Source: an uncultured Alphaproteobacteria bacterium
GTDB lineage: Bacteria > Pseudomonadota > Alphaproteobacteria > Rhodobacterales > Rhodobacteraceae
Length of the DNA stretch: 64,000 bases
Reading direction: 5' to 3'
Assembly (NCBI GenBank): GCA_902578545.1
Contig: CACHDI010000005.1
Coordinates: forward strand, 1-64,000
Position numbers and translations under genes: made by a program. This document shows, piece by piece, positions 53,069 through 61,813 of this stretch (its first letter is position 1; every line of letters starts with the position of its first letter). The notes under the pieces were generated by a model. That model was given only the letters and a program-made list of their open reading frames with translations. It was not told the DNA's origin and did not search any database.

Positions 53069-54433
53069 CTAAAAATGATGATAATCGTCTATTCCAACTG
53101 TGTGATTAGTTCCTGCTAATGGAACACCAGCCATAGCTGACGCCTCCATGGTTAACGCTGCTAAATCTTCAGGTTCTAAAGAATGAAGATTAGTTTTTCC
53201 ACACGCTCTTGCAAATAATTGAGCTTCAATAGTGAGGGTATGTAGAAAATTGTAAACACGCTCTGCTGCTTCATCAGGATCGAGTCTAGATCTTAAAGCT
53301 GGATCTTGAGTTGCAACTCCAACAGGACATCTTCCAGTATGACAATGGTAACATTCCCCAGCTTCTACACCCATTTCTTCAGGATAATTAGCTTCTGGTA
53401 TATCTTTATTACAATTTAATGCCATTAAGGCAGAATGACCAATTGAAATAGCGTCAGCACCTAATGCAATCGCTTTAGCCACATCTGCCCCATTTCTTAT
53501 TCCACCAGCATATATTAGCGTTATATCACCTCTTTTTCCTAGGTCATCGATAGCTTTTCTAGCTTGACGAATTCCTGCCATACCTGGTACCCCTGTATCT
53601 TCAGTAGCGAGATGAGGACCAGCTCCAGTTCCTCCTTCCATACCATCGATATAAATAGAGTCTGGATCACACTTAACCGCCATTCTTACGTCATCATAAA
53701 CCCTGGCAGCACCTAACTTAAGTTGAATTGGAATTTGCCAATCTGTTGCTTCTCTTATCTCTTGAATTTTTAAGGCCAGATCATCTGGTCCGAGCCAATC
53801 AGGATGCCTTGCAGGGGATCTTTGATCGATACCTGCTGGTAGAGAACGCATCTCTGCAACTTGATCAGTTACTTTCTGACCCATCAGATGTCCGCCTAAA
53901 CCAACTTTACAACCTTGTCCAATAAAAAACTCACAACCATCTGCTAAAACTAAATGATGGGGATTAAAACCATATCTTGATTGTATACACTGATAAAACC
54001 ACTTTGAAGAATACCGCCTTTCGTCTGGAATCATGCCACCTTCTCCAGAACAAGTAGCAGTTCCTGCCATTGTTGCACCCCTTGCTAAAGCAGTTTTAGC
54101 CTCATAACTAAGAGCTCCAAAACTCATCCCAGTAATATAAACAGGAATGTCAAGCTCTAATGGTCTCTTTGCTCTTGGACCAATAACTGTTTTTGTTTCG
54201 CACTTTTCGCGATATCCTTCGATTACAAATCTTGTTAATGTTCCAGGTAGAAAAGTTAAATCATCCCAGTGGGGTATTTTTTTAAATAATGAAAACCCCC
54301 TCATTCTATATCTTCCAAGTTCTGCTTTAATGTGAATATCATCCATCACACGGGGTGGAAAAACAAAAGAGTTCCCTAATCTATATGGATCTCTATTGAG
54401 TGGTTTTTTATTTATTGGATTTCCGTCAGCCAT
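53069..54433 (-). CDS. mgsC: FMN-binding glutamate synthase-like subunit (MgsC/GlxD)
   Basis: A 454-residue glutamate-synthase alpha-type TIM barrel with FMN. It has ITGMSFGALSYEAKTALARG near residue 100, GMEGGTGAGPHLATEDTG near residue 265, and an iron-sulphur-type Cys cluster CYHCHTGRCPVG near residue 355. In the methylamine pathway it forms N-methylglutamate from gamma-glutamylmethylamide with MgsA and MgsB. It lies 26 bases after mgsB. Confidence 0.9.
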   Translation of the reverse strand: MADGNPINKKPLNRDPYRLGNSFVFPPRVMDDIHIKAELGRYRMRGFSLFKKIPHWDDLTFLPGTLTRFVIEGYREKCETKTVIGPRAKRPLELDIPVYITGMSFGALSYEAKTALARGATMAGTATCSGEGGMIPDERRYSSKWFYQCIQSRYGFNPHHLVLADGCEFFIGQGCKVGLGGHLMGQKVTDQVAEMRSLPAGIDQRSPARHPDWLGPDDLALKIQEIREATDWQIPIQLKLGAARVYDDVRMAVKCDPDSIYIDGMEGGTGAGPHLATEDTGVPGMAGIRQARKAIDDLGKRGDITLIYAGGIRNGADVAKAIALGADAISIGHSALMALNCNKDIPEANYPEEMGVEAGECYHCHTGRCPVGVATQDPALRSRLDPDEAAERVYNFLHTLTIEAQLFARACGKTNLHSLEPEDLAALTMEASAMAGVPLAGTNHTVGIDDYHHF

Positions 54434-54459
54434 TTTATTCCTCTAGTTAATTTAATAAG

Positions 54460-55329
54460 TTAAAGTATTAGTTTTTTCTCAGTAGGTTCTAGATTATCAT
54501 AATTCCAAAGTTGTTTCCCTGCGACAACTTTGGTAAAATGATCTACACCTTTTGAAGGTAGAAGTCCGTACTGTTTTAGTTTTCTATGAAGCCAATCTTT
54601 ATCAAGTTGAGTAAGTTCAGCTTCAACTGCGTCTACACCATAAGACTTAATTTCTCCGCCAATATAAATAGTACCATCATACATAGAATCACCAAGGTTT
54701 TTACCAGCATTCCCACATACAATCATTCTACCACGTTGCATCATGAATCCTGAAAGGGCTCCAGTATCACCTCCTACGATGATGGTACCACCTTTCATGT
54801 CTATACCTGTTCTTGAACCAACTGATCCTTTACAAACTAAATCTCCACCTCTGATAGCGGCACCAAAAGTTGAACCAGCGTTTTTCTCAATTAAAACAGT
54901 ACCTGACATCATATTTTCACCACAGGACCAGCCAACTCTACCATTTACTCTAACATTAGGTCCATCAATAAGACCTACCCCAAAGTATCCAGTAGAGCCC
55001 TCAATTATTAAGTTCAACTTACTTAAAATACCGACAGCTAGAGAGTGTTTTCCTCTTGGATTTTTTAAAACTATAGTTCCATAACCTTTGGACATAAGAT
55101 CCCTAATTTCAGAATTAACCTCTGTGGATGTCATATCTGCAGTATCGAGCTCAGTTCTTTTATTGAAATCAACTTGAGGAGCCCATGGATATTCAAATCG
55201 TTCAGTTTCACCTGGATCAAATTCCATAAACATTGATCGACCAGTCAATTGTTCGCTAGTCATTCCAAGAGCTTTAACACGCTCTTCTTGGGTCATAGAT
55301 TTTAATTCATTTTCAGTTATGCTTGCCAT
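54460..55329 (-). CDS. mgsB: Glutamate synthase GXGXG-domain subunit (MgsB/GlxC)
   Basis: A 289-residue protein with a right-handed beta helix of Gly-rich turns (KGGTIIVGGDTG, RGRMIVCGNAGKNLGDSMY), the C-terminal GXGXG domain of glutamate synthase present as its own chain. An N-terminal extension of about 60 residues precedes the helix. The ATG overlaps the stop of mgsA by 13 bases. Subunit of the N-methylglutamate synthase complex. Confidence 0.9.
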   Translation of the reverse strand: MASITENELKSMTQEERVKALGMTSEQLTGRSMFMEFDPGETERFEYPWAPQVDFNKRTELDTADMTSTEVNSEIRDLMSKGYGTIVLKNPRGKHSLAVGILSKLNLIIEGSTGYFGVGLIDGPNVRVNGRVGWSCGENMMSGTVLIEKNAGSTFGAAIRGGDLVCKGSVGSRTGIDMKGGTIIVGGDTGALSGFMMQRGRMIVCGNAGKNLGDSMYDGTIYIGGEIKSYGVDAVEAELTQLDKDWLHRKLKQYGLLPSKGVDHFTKVVAGKQLWNYDNLEPTEKKLIL

Positions 55330-56249
55330 ACTCTTACCTCCTCATCATAGGGATCAGAAGTATCAATTTCTTGGGGAAGAATCGCCCTGATTGCAACTTC
55401 TTCTGATGCCATTGCAATTAAATCGTCACTTTCATAAAGAACTAGCGGTTTTGCAGCCATCGTATCTTTTGCCATACCCAATTGATCTTTTGTAGCAACT
55501 AAATATGTAAAAACACCATCAATCTCTTCAATAGACTGCTTCAAACTATTTTCCAGACTAGTTCCTAAAGAAAGATTATGAGCAGTGTAAACTGCTAAAA
55601 GTTCACTATCACAATTAGATGTAAAACGATGTCCTTTCTTTTCCATCTGTCTTCTCATTATCCAATAATTTGTAATTTGGCCATTGTGGACAACTGATAC
55701 GTCATTATATGGAAAAGCCCAATATGGATGTGCTGACCGAATATCAACATCTGATTCTGTTGCCATTCTTGTATGACCAATACCATGAGTACCTTTAAAC
55801 GAATTTAATCCGTAAGCATTAGATACATCAGAGGCGTCTCCAAGGTCTTTTATTAATTCTAAGCCCTTTCCTACAGATAATATTTCCGCTCCATTTACTT
55901 CTTCAATATGTTCAGCAAGCTTTCCTAAATCACCATTAAAAGAAAACTCGTATCTGTAAGAGTAATCATTAATTTTATCTTTTTTGGTAACCTTTACCCC
56001 ATGTTCATCAATAAAAGAATCTATCTGATTTATTCTCCGATCTAGTTCAGCATAAATCCCACTGCCCCTTTGCATATCCTCAGCTTCAGCAATTTTCAAA
56101 CGCATTACTAAATCATTTACTTCATTACCGTACACTGCATATCCAGTAGAGTCAGGACCTCTATGCTTTAAAGCTTGAAGCATTTGCGTCATTTCAAACC
56201 CTACCGAAGAAGATTTTCCTTTATGTATTAATCCTGCAATTCCACACAT
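55317..56249 (-). CDS. mgsA: Class II glutamine amidotransferase subunit (MgsA/GlxB)
   Basis: A 310-residue Ntn-hydrolase. The initial Met is followed by the catalytic Cys2 in MCGIAGLIHKG, with HRGPDSTGYAV near residue 30 and the internal strings GIGHTRMATESD and HNGQITN. The remaining sequence is glutamate-synthase-like. It would hydrolyse the gamma-glutamyl amide and deliver methylamine to the FMN subunit through the complex. It starts 53 bases after the glutamine synthetase-like gene. Confidence 0.9.
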   Translation of the reverse strand: MCGIAGLIHKGKSSSVGFEMTQMLQALKHRGPDSTGYAVYGNEVNDLVMRLKIAEAEDMQRGSGIYAELDRRINQIDSFIDEHGVKVTKKDKINDYSYRYEFSFNGDLGKLAEHIEEVNGAEILSVGKGLELIKDLGDASDVSNAYGLNSFKGTHGIGHTRMATESDVDIRSAHPYWAFPYNDVSVVHNGQITNYWIMRRQMEKKGHRFTSNCDSELLAVYTAHNLSLGTSLENSLKQSIEEIDGVFTYLVATKDQLGMAKDTMAAKPLVLYESDDLIAMASEEVAIRAILPQEIDTSDPYDEEVRVWQA

Positions 56250-56302
56250 AAAAAGTTCCCCCTAACAAATATAATTTCATTTTAAATTCTAATTAAATAC
56301 AT

Positions 56303-57784
56303 CTATGGCAAACACTCCATGTATGTATCGTTATCCCAGTCAGTAACAGTAGACATGAAACGCGCCCATTCATCAGACTTATATTCATGATATAATCTAT
56401 ACATTTCGCCTGGCATGCCTTTTTGTATTACTGGATCGTTAGATAAAGCTTCTAGAGATTCACCTAAGGACATTGGAAGTTTTTTAACTTGTTTACCTTC
56501 CTCCATAGCTTGGTAAATATTTCTTTCTTCAGGTGGTCCTGGATCAAGTTTATTATCAATACCATCATCTGCAGCTGCAAGAATTGTTGAACCCATCAAG
56601 TAAGGGTTTACCATAGAGTCAACAGACCTATACTCAAATCTTCCAGGTGCAGAAACTCTAAGACCAGTGGTTCTATTTTGAAATCCCCAATCAGCAAAAA
56701 CAGGAGCCCAAAAACCAGTATCCCATAATCTTCTATAAGAATTGACAGTAGAACAACCAATTGCTGTTAAAGCTCTAAGATGGTGTACTATCCCTCCGAT
56801 TGCCTCCAATCCAGCTTTTTGTGGCATTTGTGGATCATCGCCATCTGGCATGAAAGTATTTTCTCCACCTTTTACATGCATATAATTTTCTTGCATACCT
56901 GGGAGGTTTTTGGGGTCATTACCCATTGGTATGAATACATCTTCACCACCTCTCCATAGAGACATGTTGTGATGGCAACCTGACGCAGAAACTCCCATAA
57001 ATGGTTTACTCATAAAACAAGCAAAAATTCCAAATTCTCGAGCAACCTGCGCACAGATTTGCCTGTAGGTGGTAAGTCTATCAGCATTCCTTAGAACATC
57101 ATCAAAGGTAAAATTGAGTTCTAGCTGACCAGGAGCATCTTCATGATCCCCTTGTATCATATCAAGCCCCATTAATCTGGCATATTCAATGACCTTCATA
57201 TAAACAGGTCTTAAACTTTCAAACTGGTCGATGTGATAACAATAAGGCTTTGAATAACCATCTTTTGGCTTACCATTTTCATCAAATTTCAACCACATCA
57301 TCTCTGGTTCAGTACCCATTCTTAACTTCAAACCATTGTGTTTTTTTGAAAATTCGTCATGCAACCTTCTCAGATTACCTCTACAATCAGCTGTAAGAAA
57401 TGCTCCAGGAGCTTCACGTTCTTCTCTATTTCTAAATAACGTACAGTAGAATCTGGCAACTCTTTTATCCCACGGCAATTGCATAAAAGTCTCTGGTTCG
57501 GGAATACCAACAAGTTCAGCTGCTTCGGGACCATAACCAAGGTAATCTCCAGCTCTATTGGTAAAAAGATTAACCGTCGCACCATAAACTAATTGAAAAC
57601 CTTTTTTTGCAACACTTTCCCAATGATCTGCTGGAATCCCTTTACCCATGATTTTCCCAGTTACAGACACAAACTGTAAATAAAGATAAGTTATACCTAA
57701 CTCATCTATTTTTTTTCTTACCTCTTTGACTTTGTCGTCTCTTCCTGGAGCCTCTACAAACTCCTCAATATCTTTCTTTGACAC
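56303..57784 (-). CDS. Glutamine synthetase-family ligase in the mgs operon
   Basis: A 493-residue ligase with the GS catalytic domain: EPEMMWLKFD near residue 160 (metal-ligand Glu), DHEDAPGQLELNFTFDD near residue 215, SGCHHNMSLWRGG near residue 263, and SAPGRFEYRS near residue 378. It is longer than the GlnT-type gene at 38061 and clearly a different GS subgroup. Operon position, directly before mgsABC, is where gmaS is often found. It could therefore be the gamma-glutamylmethylamide ligase, or one for dimethylamine. I leave the symbol blank because two candidates exist in this window. Confidence 0.8.
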   Translation of the reverse strand: MSKKDIEEFVEAPGRDDKVKEVRKKIDELGITYLYLQFVSVTGKIMGKGIPADHWESVAKKGFQLVYGATVNLFTNRAGDYLGYGPEAAELVGIPEPETFMQLPWDKRVARFYCTLFRNREEREAPGAFLTADCRGNLRRLHDEFSKKHNGLKLRMGTEPEMMWLKFDENGKPKDGYSKPYCYHIDQFESLRPVYMKVIEYARLMGLDMIQGDHEDAPGQLELNFTFDDVLRNADRLTTYRQICAQVAREFGIFACFMSKPFMGVSASGCHHNMSLWRGGEDVFIPMGNDPKNLPGMQENYMHVKGGENTFMPDGDDPQMPQKAGLEAIGGIVHHLRALTAIGCSTVNSYRRLWDTGFWAPVFADWGFQNRTTGLRVSAPGRFEYRSVDSMVNPYLMGSTILAAADDGIDNKLDPGPPEERNIYQAMEEGKQVKKLPMSLGESLEALSNDPVIQKGMPGEMYRLYHEYKSDEWARFMSTVTDWDNDTYMECLP

Positions 57785-57806
57785 ATCTTCCTCCTTTAAC
57801 TACTTA

Positions 57807-59150
57807 TTAACTCCACGGATATGGACTATTTGATACGGGATGTAGCTCTCCTTTACTAAACCTATCGAATCTAAAAGGTTTTAATAGATCTTGTTCATCT
57901 CCTAATATTTCGTCGGCTATTAAATGACCTACTCCTATCATTTTCCATCCATGGTTTGAATCAGCAATAACTGCTACATTTTCTTTAAAATGATCAAAAA
58001 CAGGAAAACTATCAGGAGTAAAACAACCAATACCTCCAGATGGGTCTTTATGATATTTTGGCATTGATCCTTCAAACCTTTTATGACAATGAGCAAGTGC
58101 CGATACCCACATGTGAGCAAATTCCTTACTAGAAATAAACTCAGGACTTGATGGACCATAAGGATCAACCTTAACTTCATCTACAGGGGTATCAACTTTA
58201 TAAGGGGATGCTCCACCTTGTATTCCTCCAAAATGCCAATCAGGCTTATAATAAATACCCCACATGTCTTTGGTTATTGTTGAACCATCAACATCAGAAA
58301 TTAATGGTGCATCAGTATCTACGTGAATTACAGGAGGTATATTACCATCATTTGTTTTTAAGGTATCTGGTTCAACTTTTAAAACACCTTCCTCCAATTG
58401 CCAGTATCTCCACATATCAACATCATTATGTATTTCACCTTTCAAGTCTTTAACTTGAATCTGCTTAGGCAAATCAAGCATATTCCAAAAGTCTCTTACC
58501 CAAGGGCCAGCACCTACAACAATTCTTTCACAATCAATAGTTCCTAAGTTTGTTTCAACTGATTTTACGGTATCGGACCCACTACTTAAATTAAAACCTT
58601 TAACCTCTACTCCTGTTATAATCTTAACACCTAAGGCCTCAACTTTAGAAGCCAGAGAATACATTGCTTTGGTTTGGTTTGAATACCCACCTTTTTTTTC
58701 ATGAAGAACAGAGGTTATTCCTTTAGCTTGCCAATCATCAAAAATTCCCCTCATGTATTTTGTAGATGCGTTTTCACCCTCTATAAAAACACTTTCATAA
58801 CCTATAGCTTGCTGTTGTTCATAAATTTTAGAAACATCATCTCTCATAGCCTCACAAGAAATTTGCATGTAACCTACAGGGTGATAGTGAAGACCTGAAG
58901 GATCACTTTCCCATAAATTGACAGAATGAGCCATTAATTCTCTCATTGCAGGTTGAAAATAGTTATTTCGCACAACACCACAAGCTATACCAGATGCTCC
59001 AGAAGCTATACCAGATTTTTCAAGTACTACTATTCTTCCCTCTATATCTTCACCTTGCTCATTAAGCTTTTTTGCCAATCGCCAAGCTGTAGATAGACCA
59101 TGGATGCCTGCACCAATAATAATATATTCAGAAAAATTAGGAAATGACAT
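57807..59150 (-). CDS. FAD-dependent oxidoreductase, SoxB/DAO family
   Basis: A 447-residue DAO-fold flavoenzyme. The dinucleotide motif is YIIIGAGIHGLSTAWRLAK near residue 9, with GIASGASGIACGVVRNNYFQ near residue 48. It resembles sarcosine-oxidase beta-type and dimethylglycine-type amine oxidases but is distinct from the SoxB at 61814. It starts the run that includes the GS-like ligase and mgsABC, so it should oxidise an N-methyl amino acid, such as N-methylglutamate, or a related secondary amine. Confidence 0.85.
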   Translation of the reverse strand: MSFPNFSEYIIIGAGIHGLSTAWRLAKKLNEQGEDIEGRIVVLEKSGIASGASGIACGVVRNNYFQPAMRELMAHSVNLWESDPSGLHYHPVGYMQISCEAMRDDVSKIYEQQQAIGYESVFIEGENASTKYMRGIFDDWQAKGITSVLHEKKGGYSNQTKAMYSLASKVEALGVKIITGVEVKGFNLSSGSDTVKSVETNLGTIDCERIVVGAGPWVRDFWNMLDLPKQIQVKDLKGEIHNDVDMWRYWQLEEGVLKVEPDTLKTNDGNIPPVIHVDTDAPLISDVDGSTITKDMWGIYYKPDWHFGGIQGGASPYKVDTPVDEVKVDPYGPSSPEFISSKEFAHMWVSALAHCHKRFEGSMPKYHKDPSGGIGCFTPDSFPVFDHFKENVAVIADSNHGWKMIGVGHLIADEILGDEQDLLKPFRFDRFSKGELHPVSNSPYPWS

Positions 59151-59198
59151 AATTTATACTCCCTATATTGTTATGATTCATACTCTAATCCAAAAAAT

Positions 59199-59259
59199 TA
59201 CCAAATTCAAACAAAAAAAGTACCAAAAAACTTGATATTTTAAATATTTGGTATATAAT
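59199..59259 (+). promoter_or_regulatory. Promoter and operator-like repeats between the FAD enzyme and GntR genes
   Basis: A good sigma-70 promoter faces the GntR gene: TTGATA (59232-59237), a 16-base spacer, then TATAAT (59254-59259). TACCAAA occurs at 59199-59205 and 59221-59227, and inverted as TTTGGTA at 59247-59253. The inverted copy abuts the -10 box. This is a suitable operator for the adjacent GntR regulator, controlling itself and the divergent catabolic operon. Confidence 0.55.
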
Positions 59260-59277
59260 AGGTATAGAGAGGTATAA

Positions 59278-59970
59278 ATGAACATAATGAATTCAGTCTT
59301 AAGATATGGTGCAGAGAATATAGCATCTGAGTTAAGAAGAGGAATTATCAATGGAGAGATATTAGTTTCGGAAAAGCTTCCGGCAGAAAGGGAGTTAGCT
59401 GAAAAATTTAGAGTCTCTCGAGGTACTGTAAGATCAGCACTTTCAAAACTAGAAAAAGAAAAATTTATAGAAATTAAACCGGGTAGCGGTGCATTTGTCA
59501 TTTACGAAACCTCAACAATACCTGTCAGTGAAGTTAAAAATGCAAACCCTCTCGAATTGATTGATGCACGCTTTGCACTAGAACCACATATTTGCAGATT
59601 AGCAGTGCTTCATGGAAAAAAAGAACAATTCCAGAAGTTAGAAACCTTAGTTGATGCAATGGCAAAAAGTGTGAAAGACCCTACACAATTTGCATCTGCT
59701 GATACAGCTTTTCATCAAGTACTAGCAGATTGTACAGGCAACAACTTACTTATTTGGATTATCAATCAAATAAATTCTGTAAGAGGTCAAGATGAATGGA
59801 CAAAAGCCAGACATCTAACTTTAAATGACAACATCATTAGAACCTATAATATCCAGCATAATCAAATTTTATTAGCAATAAAATCTAGAGAACCTGAGAA
59901 AGCAGCTTCTTTTATGAAAGAACATTTAGAAATTGCAAGGTTGTCTCTTACAAGAGCCGCAGGTACTTAA
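59278..59970 (+). CDS. GntR-family regulator (FadR/FCD subfamily)
   Basis: A 230-residue repressor-type protein. An N-terminal winged helix (EKLPAERELAEKFRVSRGTV near residues 37-56) is followed by an all-helical FCD ligand domain from about residue 90, with DARFALEPHICRLAV and TAFHQVLADCTGN. FCD domains bind metals and carboxylates. Its position, divergent from the methylamine run, suggests that it controls the cluster and senses an intermediate. Its 3' end overlaps the opposing amidotransferase gene by four bases. Confidence 0.88.
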   Translation: MNIMNSVLRYGAENIASELRRGIINGEILVSEKLPAERELAEKFRVSRGTVRSALSKLEKEKFIEIKPGSGAFVIYETSTIPVSEVKNANPLELIDARFALEPHICRLAVLHGKKEQFQKLETLVDAMAKSVKDPTQFASADTAFHQVLADCTGNNLLIWIINQINSVRGQDEWTKARHLTLNDNIIRTYNIQHNQILLAIKSREPEKAASFMKEHLEIARLSLTRAAGT

Positions 59971-60686
59971 GTTCTTGCAGTTGTTTGCATCCAATTGATG
60001 TAAAGTCGCTCTGCTTTTTCTTTCATTTGTGATATATTTTGAAGACAATCATTTTGCATTTTTTTAAAACCATTTATTCCCATCTCTTGCTCTAAAGATA
60101 ACTTATACTCAGGAATATTAGACCAATTTAAAACTGTATCATCCTCAATTTCTAAATGAAATTGTATTGAAAATGCCCTTGTTTGCCACTGTAAAGCTTG
60201 AATGCTACAGCTTTCTGACCAAGCCAGAACCTTTGATCCTGGGGGCAATTCAGTTACCTCAGCACTATGCCACTGTAAAGTTTTAAAATTTTCTGGAACA
60301 CCGTCAAAAAAAACACCACTCTGACCGCTTTCAGTCAATAATACATCTAAAACTCCAACTTCAGGTTTTTGTGACTTTGATACTTTACCACCCATGCATT
60401 CTGCTAAAAGTTGGTGACCCAAACAAATACCTAAAAAAGGAGTTCCTTTTTGTTGAACTTGGTATTTAATAAATGCTTTTTCTTCTTTTAACCAAGGATA
60501 TTTTTCTTCTTCCCAAACATCCATTGGTCCACCCAAAACCCATAACCCATCAAAATTACTATTTTCTGGTAATTTCTCACCTTCATCTAAATGTACTACT
60601 TCAGATGTGTGACCGTCTTCTTTTAAAAATTGACCTAAAGAACCAGCTGTTTCAACTCTTGCATGTTGCAATATTAAAATATGCAT
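59967..60686 (-). CDS. Class I glutamine amidotransferase-like protein
   Basis: A 239-residue class I glutamine amidotransferase. Catalytic Cys in GICLGHQ near residue 94 and His in FSIQFHLEIE near residue 183, with GGPMDVWEE near residue 53. Free-standing relatives hydrolyse gamma-glutamyl bonds, such as gamma-glutamyl amides or gamma-glutamyl-GABA. Its placement beside gamma-glutamylmethylamide genes makes that substrate class likely. Convergent with the GntR gene, downstream of the GlxA-type regulator. Confidence 0.85.
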   Translation of the reverse strand: MHILILQHARVETAGSLGQFLKEDGHTSEVVHLDEGEKLPENSNFDGLWVLGGPMDVWEEEKYPWLKEEKAFIKYQVQQKGTPFLGICLGHQLLAECMGGKVSKSQKPEVGVLDVLLTESGQSGVFFDGVPENFKTLQWHSAEVTELPPGSKVLAWSESCSIQALQWQTRAFSIQFHLEIEDDTVLNWSNIPEYKLSLEQEMGINGFKKMQNDCLQNISQMKEKAERLYINWMQTTART

Positions 60687-60739
60687 TTTTTCTCCTTATT
60701 TATAAAAATTAAACTCAATATTTTGCCAGATCTATATCA

Positions 60740-61705
60740 TTAATTTCGATTATTGATAGAAGGAAACTGAATATTGTTTCTATACTCCTTTGGTGAAATA
60801 TCAAAATAATTGGAAAATGATGAGGAGAAATGGGAGGATGAATAAAAGCCAGTTATATGGGATATTTCAGCAATAGATATTCTTGAATTACGTAATAAGT
60901 TTTTTGCCTTATCTAACCTTAAACCTCTATAATATTCCATAGTACCTTTTTTAAAAATTTTATTAAAAATCCTATTTAATTGTCTCTTAGAAACTGTATT
61001 TAATTCAGATAATTGATCCAAACTCAAGGGATCAGCTATATGATTTTCCATTAATTCAATAACAGATAATGCTATTTTATTCGTAGTTCCTACCCTGTTT
61101 ACCAAATTCGATCTTTGAGGCCCCCCAGAAGGTCTTATTTCATTATGCAAAAACCAATCACTTACTAAATGAGCAAATTTAGCACCTTGCTGTTTTGAAA
61201 TTATAGCTAAAACCATATCTATTGGAGCAGTTCCACCCGCACAAGTTATTCTATTTCTATCAAAGATATATAAGCTTTTTTCTAAAATAATATCATGAGT
61301 TAATTCTAGCAAACTAGGCGAATGCTCCCAGTGTACAGTCATTCTGTAATCTTTCATCAAGCCAGATTTAACTAATATAATAGGTCCTCCTGAAACGCCT
61401 CCAATAGTTATTCCATTATGGGCTAATTTGTTTAACCATTGATATAAATTTTTATTATTATACTTAAATGGATCTCCACCTGCTACCACAAAAAACATAT
61501 CTAAATCTGGAAAATCACTCAAAAAGTAATTACCTACTATTTTCAAGCCTGAAGAGGAAATAGAACCTTGTCTTGACATTGAGAAATTTATCACTTCATA
61601 GTAATTTACTTCAGAAAGTAAATTTGCTGCTCTAAATGGTTCTACTAAGGATGCATAAGACATCAATGCAAAACCATCTAATGGCAAAACCCCTACTTTG
61701 AACAT
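60740..61705 (-). CDS. GlxA-family AraC-type regulator (GbdR/CdhR/SouR-like)
   Basis: A 321-residue regulator. The N-terminal DJ-1/PfpI-like domain (residues 1-190) is FKVGVLPLDGFALMSYASLV and GGVSGGPIILVKSGLM. The C-terminal AraC DNA-binding part (from about residue 218) includes SKRQLNRIFNKIFKKGTM and ITGFYSSSHFSSSFSNYF. This architecture is shared by regulators of glycine betaine, carnitine and sarcosine catabolism. It is divergent from soxB by 84 bases (to the listed start), so a sarcosine or betaine response is the best guess. Confidence 0.88.
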   Translation of the reverse strand: MFKVGVLPLDGFALMSYASLVEPFRAANLLSEVNYYEVINFSMSRQGSISSSGLKIVGNYFLSDFPDLDMFFVVAGGDPFKYNNKNLYQWLNKLAHNGITIGGVSGGPIILVKSGLMKDYRMTVHWEHSPSLLELTHDIILEKSLYIFDRNRITCAGGTAPIDMVLAIISKQQGAKFAHLVSDWFLHNEIRPSGGPQRSNLVNRVGTTNKIALSVIELMENHIADPLSLDQLSELNTVSKRQLNRIFNKIFKKGTMEYYRGLRLDKAKNLLRNSRISIAEISHITGFYSSSHFSSSFSNYFDISPKEYRNNIQFPSINNRN

Positions 61706-61720
61706 AACATATACCTTTAT

Positions 61721-61781
61721 TATACCAAATTTGTCTACAATTTACAAATATGTGTCTTTTTTTTAGATGCAATATACCAAA
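61721..61781. promoter_or_regulatory. Paired TATACCAAA motifs between the GlxA-type regulator and soxB
   Basis: TATACCAAA is present at 61721-61729 and 61773-61781, 52 bases apart (about five helical turns) in a divergent promoter region. The same 9-mer, inverted as TTTGGTATA, occurs at 59247-59255 before the GntR gene. A shared regulator, either the GntR or the AraC protein, could bind both. Confidence 0.45.
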
Positions 61782-61813
61782 AATCATTTATGATGATATT
61801 TTGGTGTTTAATT

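Noticed and set aside
57974-58453. Frames on both strands inside the SoxB-like gene at 57807-59150
   Set aside because: Compositions are dominated by His, Leu and Val from shifted reading; no ribosome site or conserved motif.
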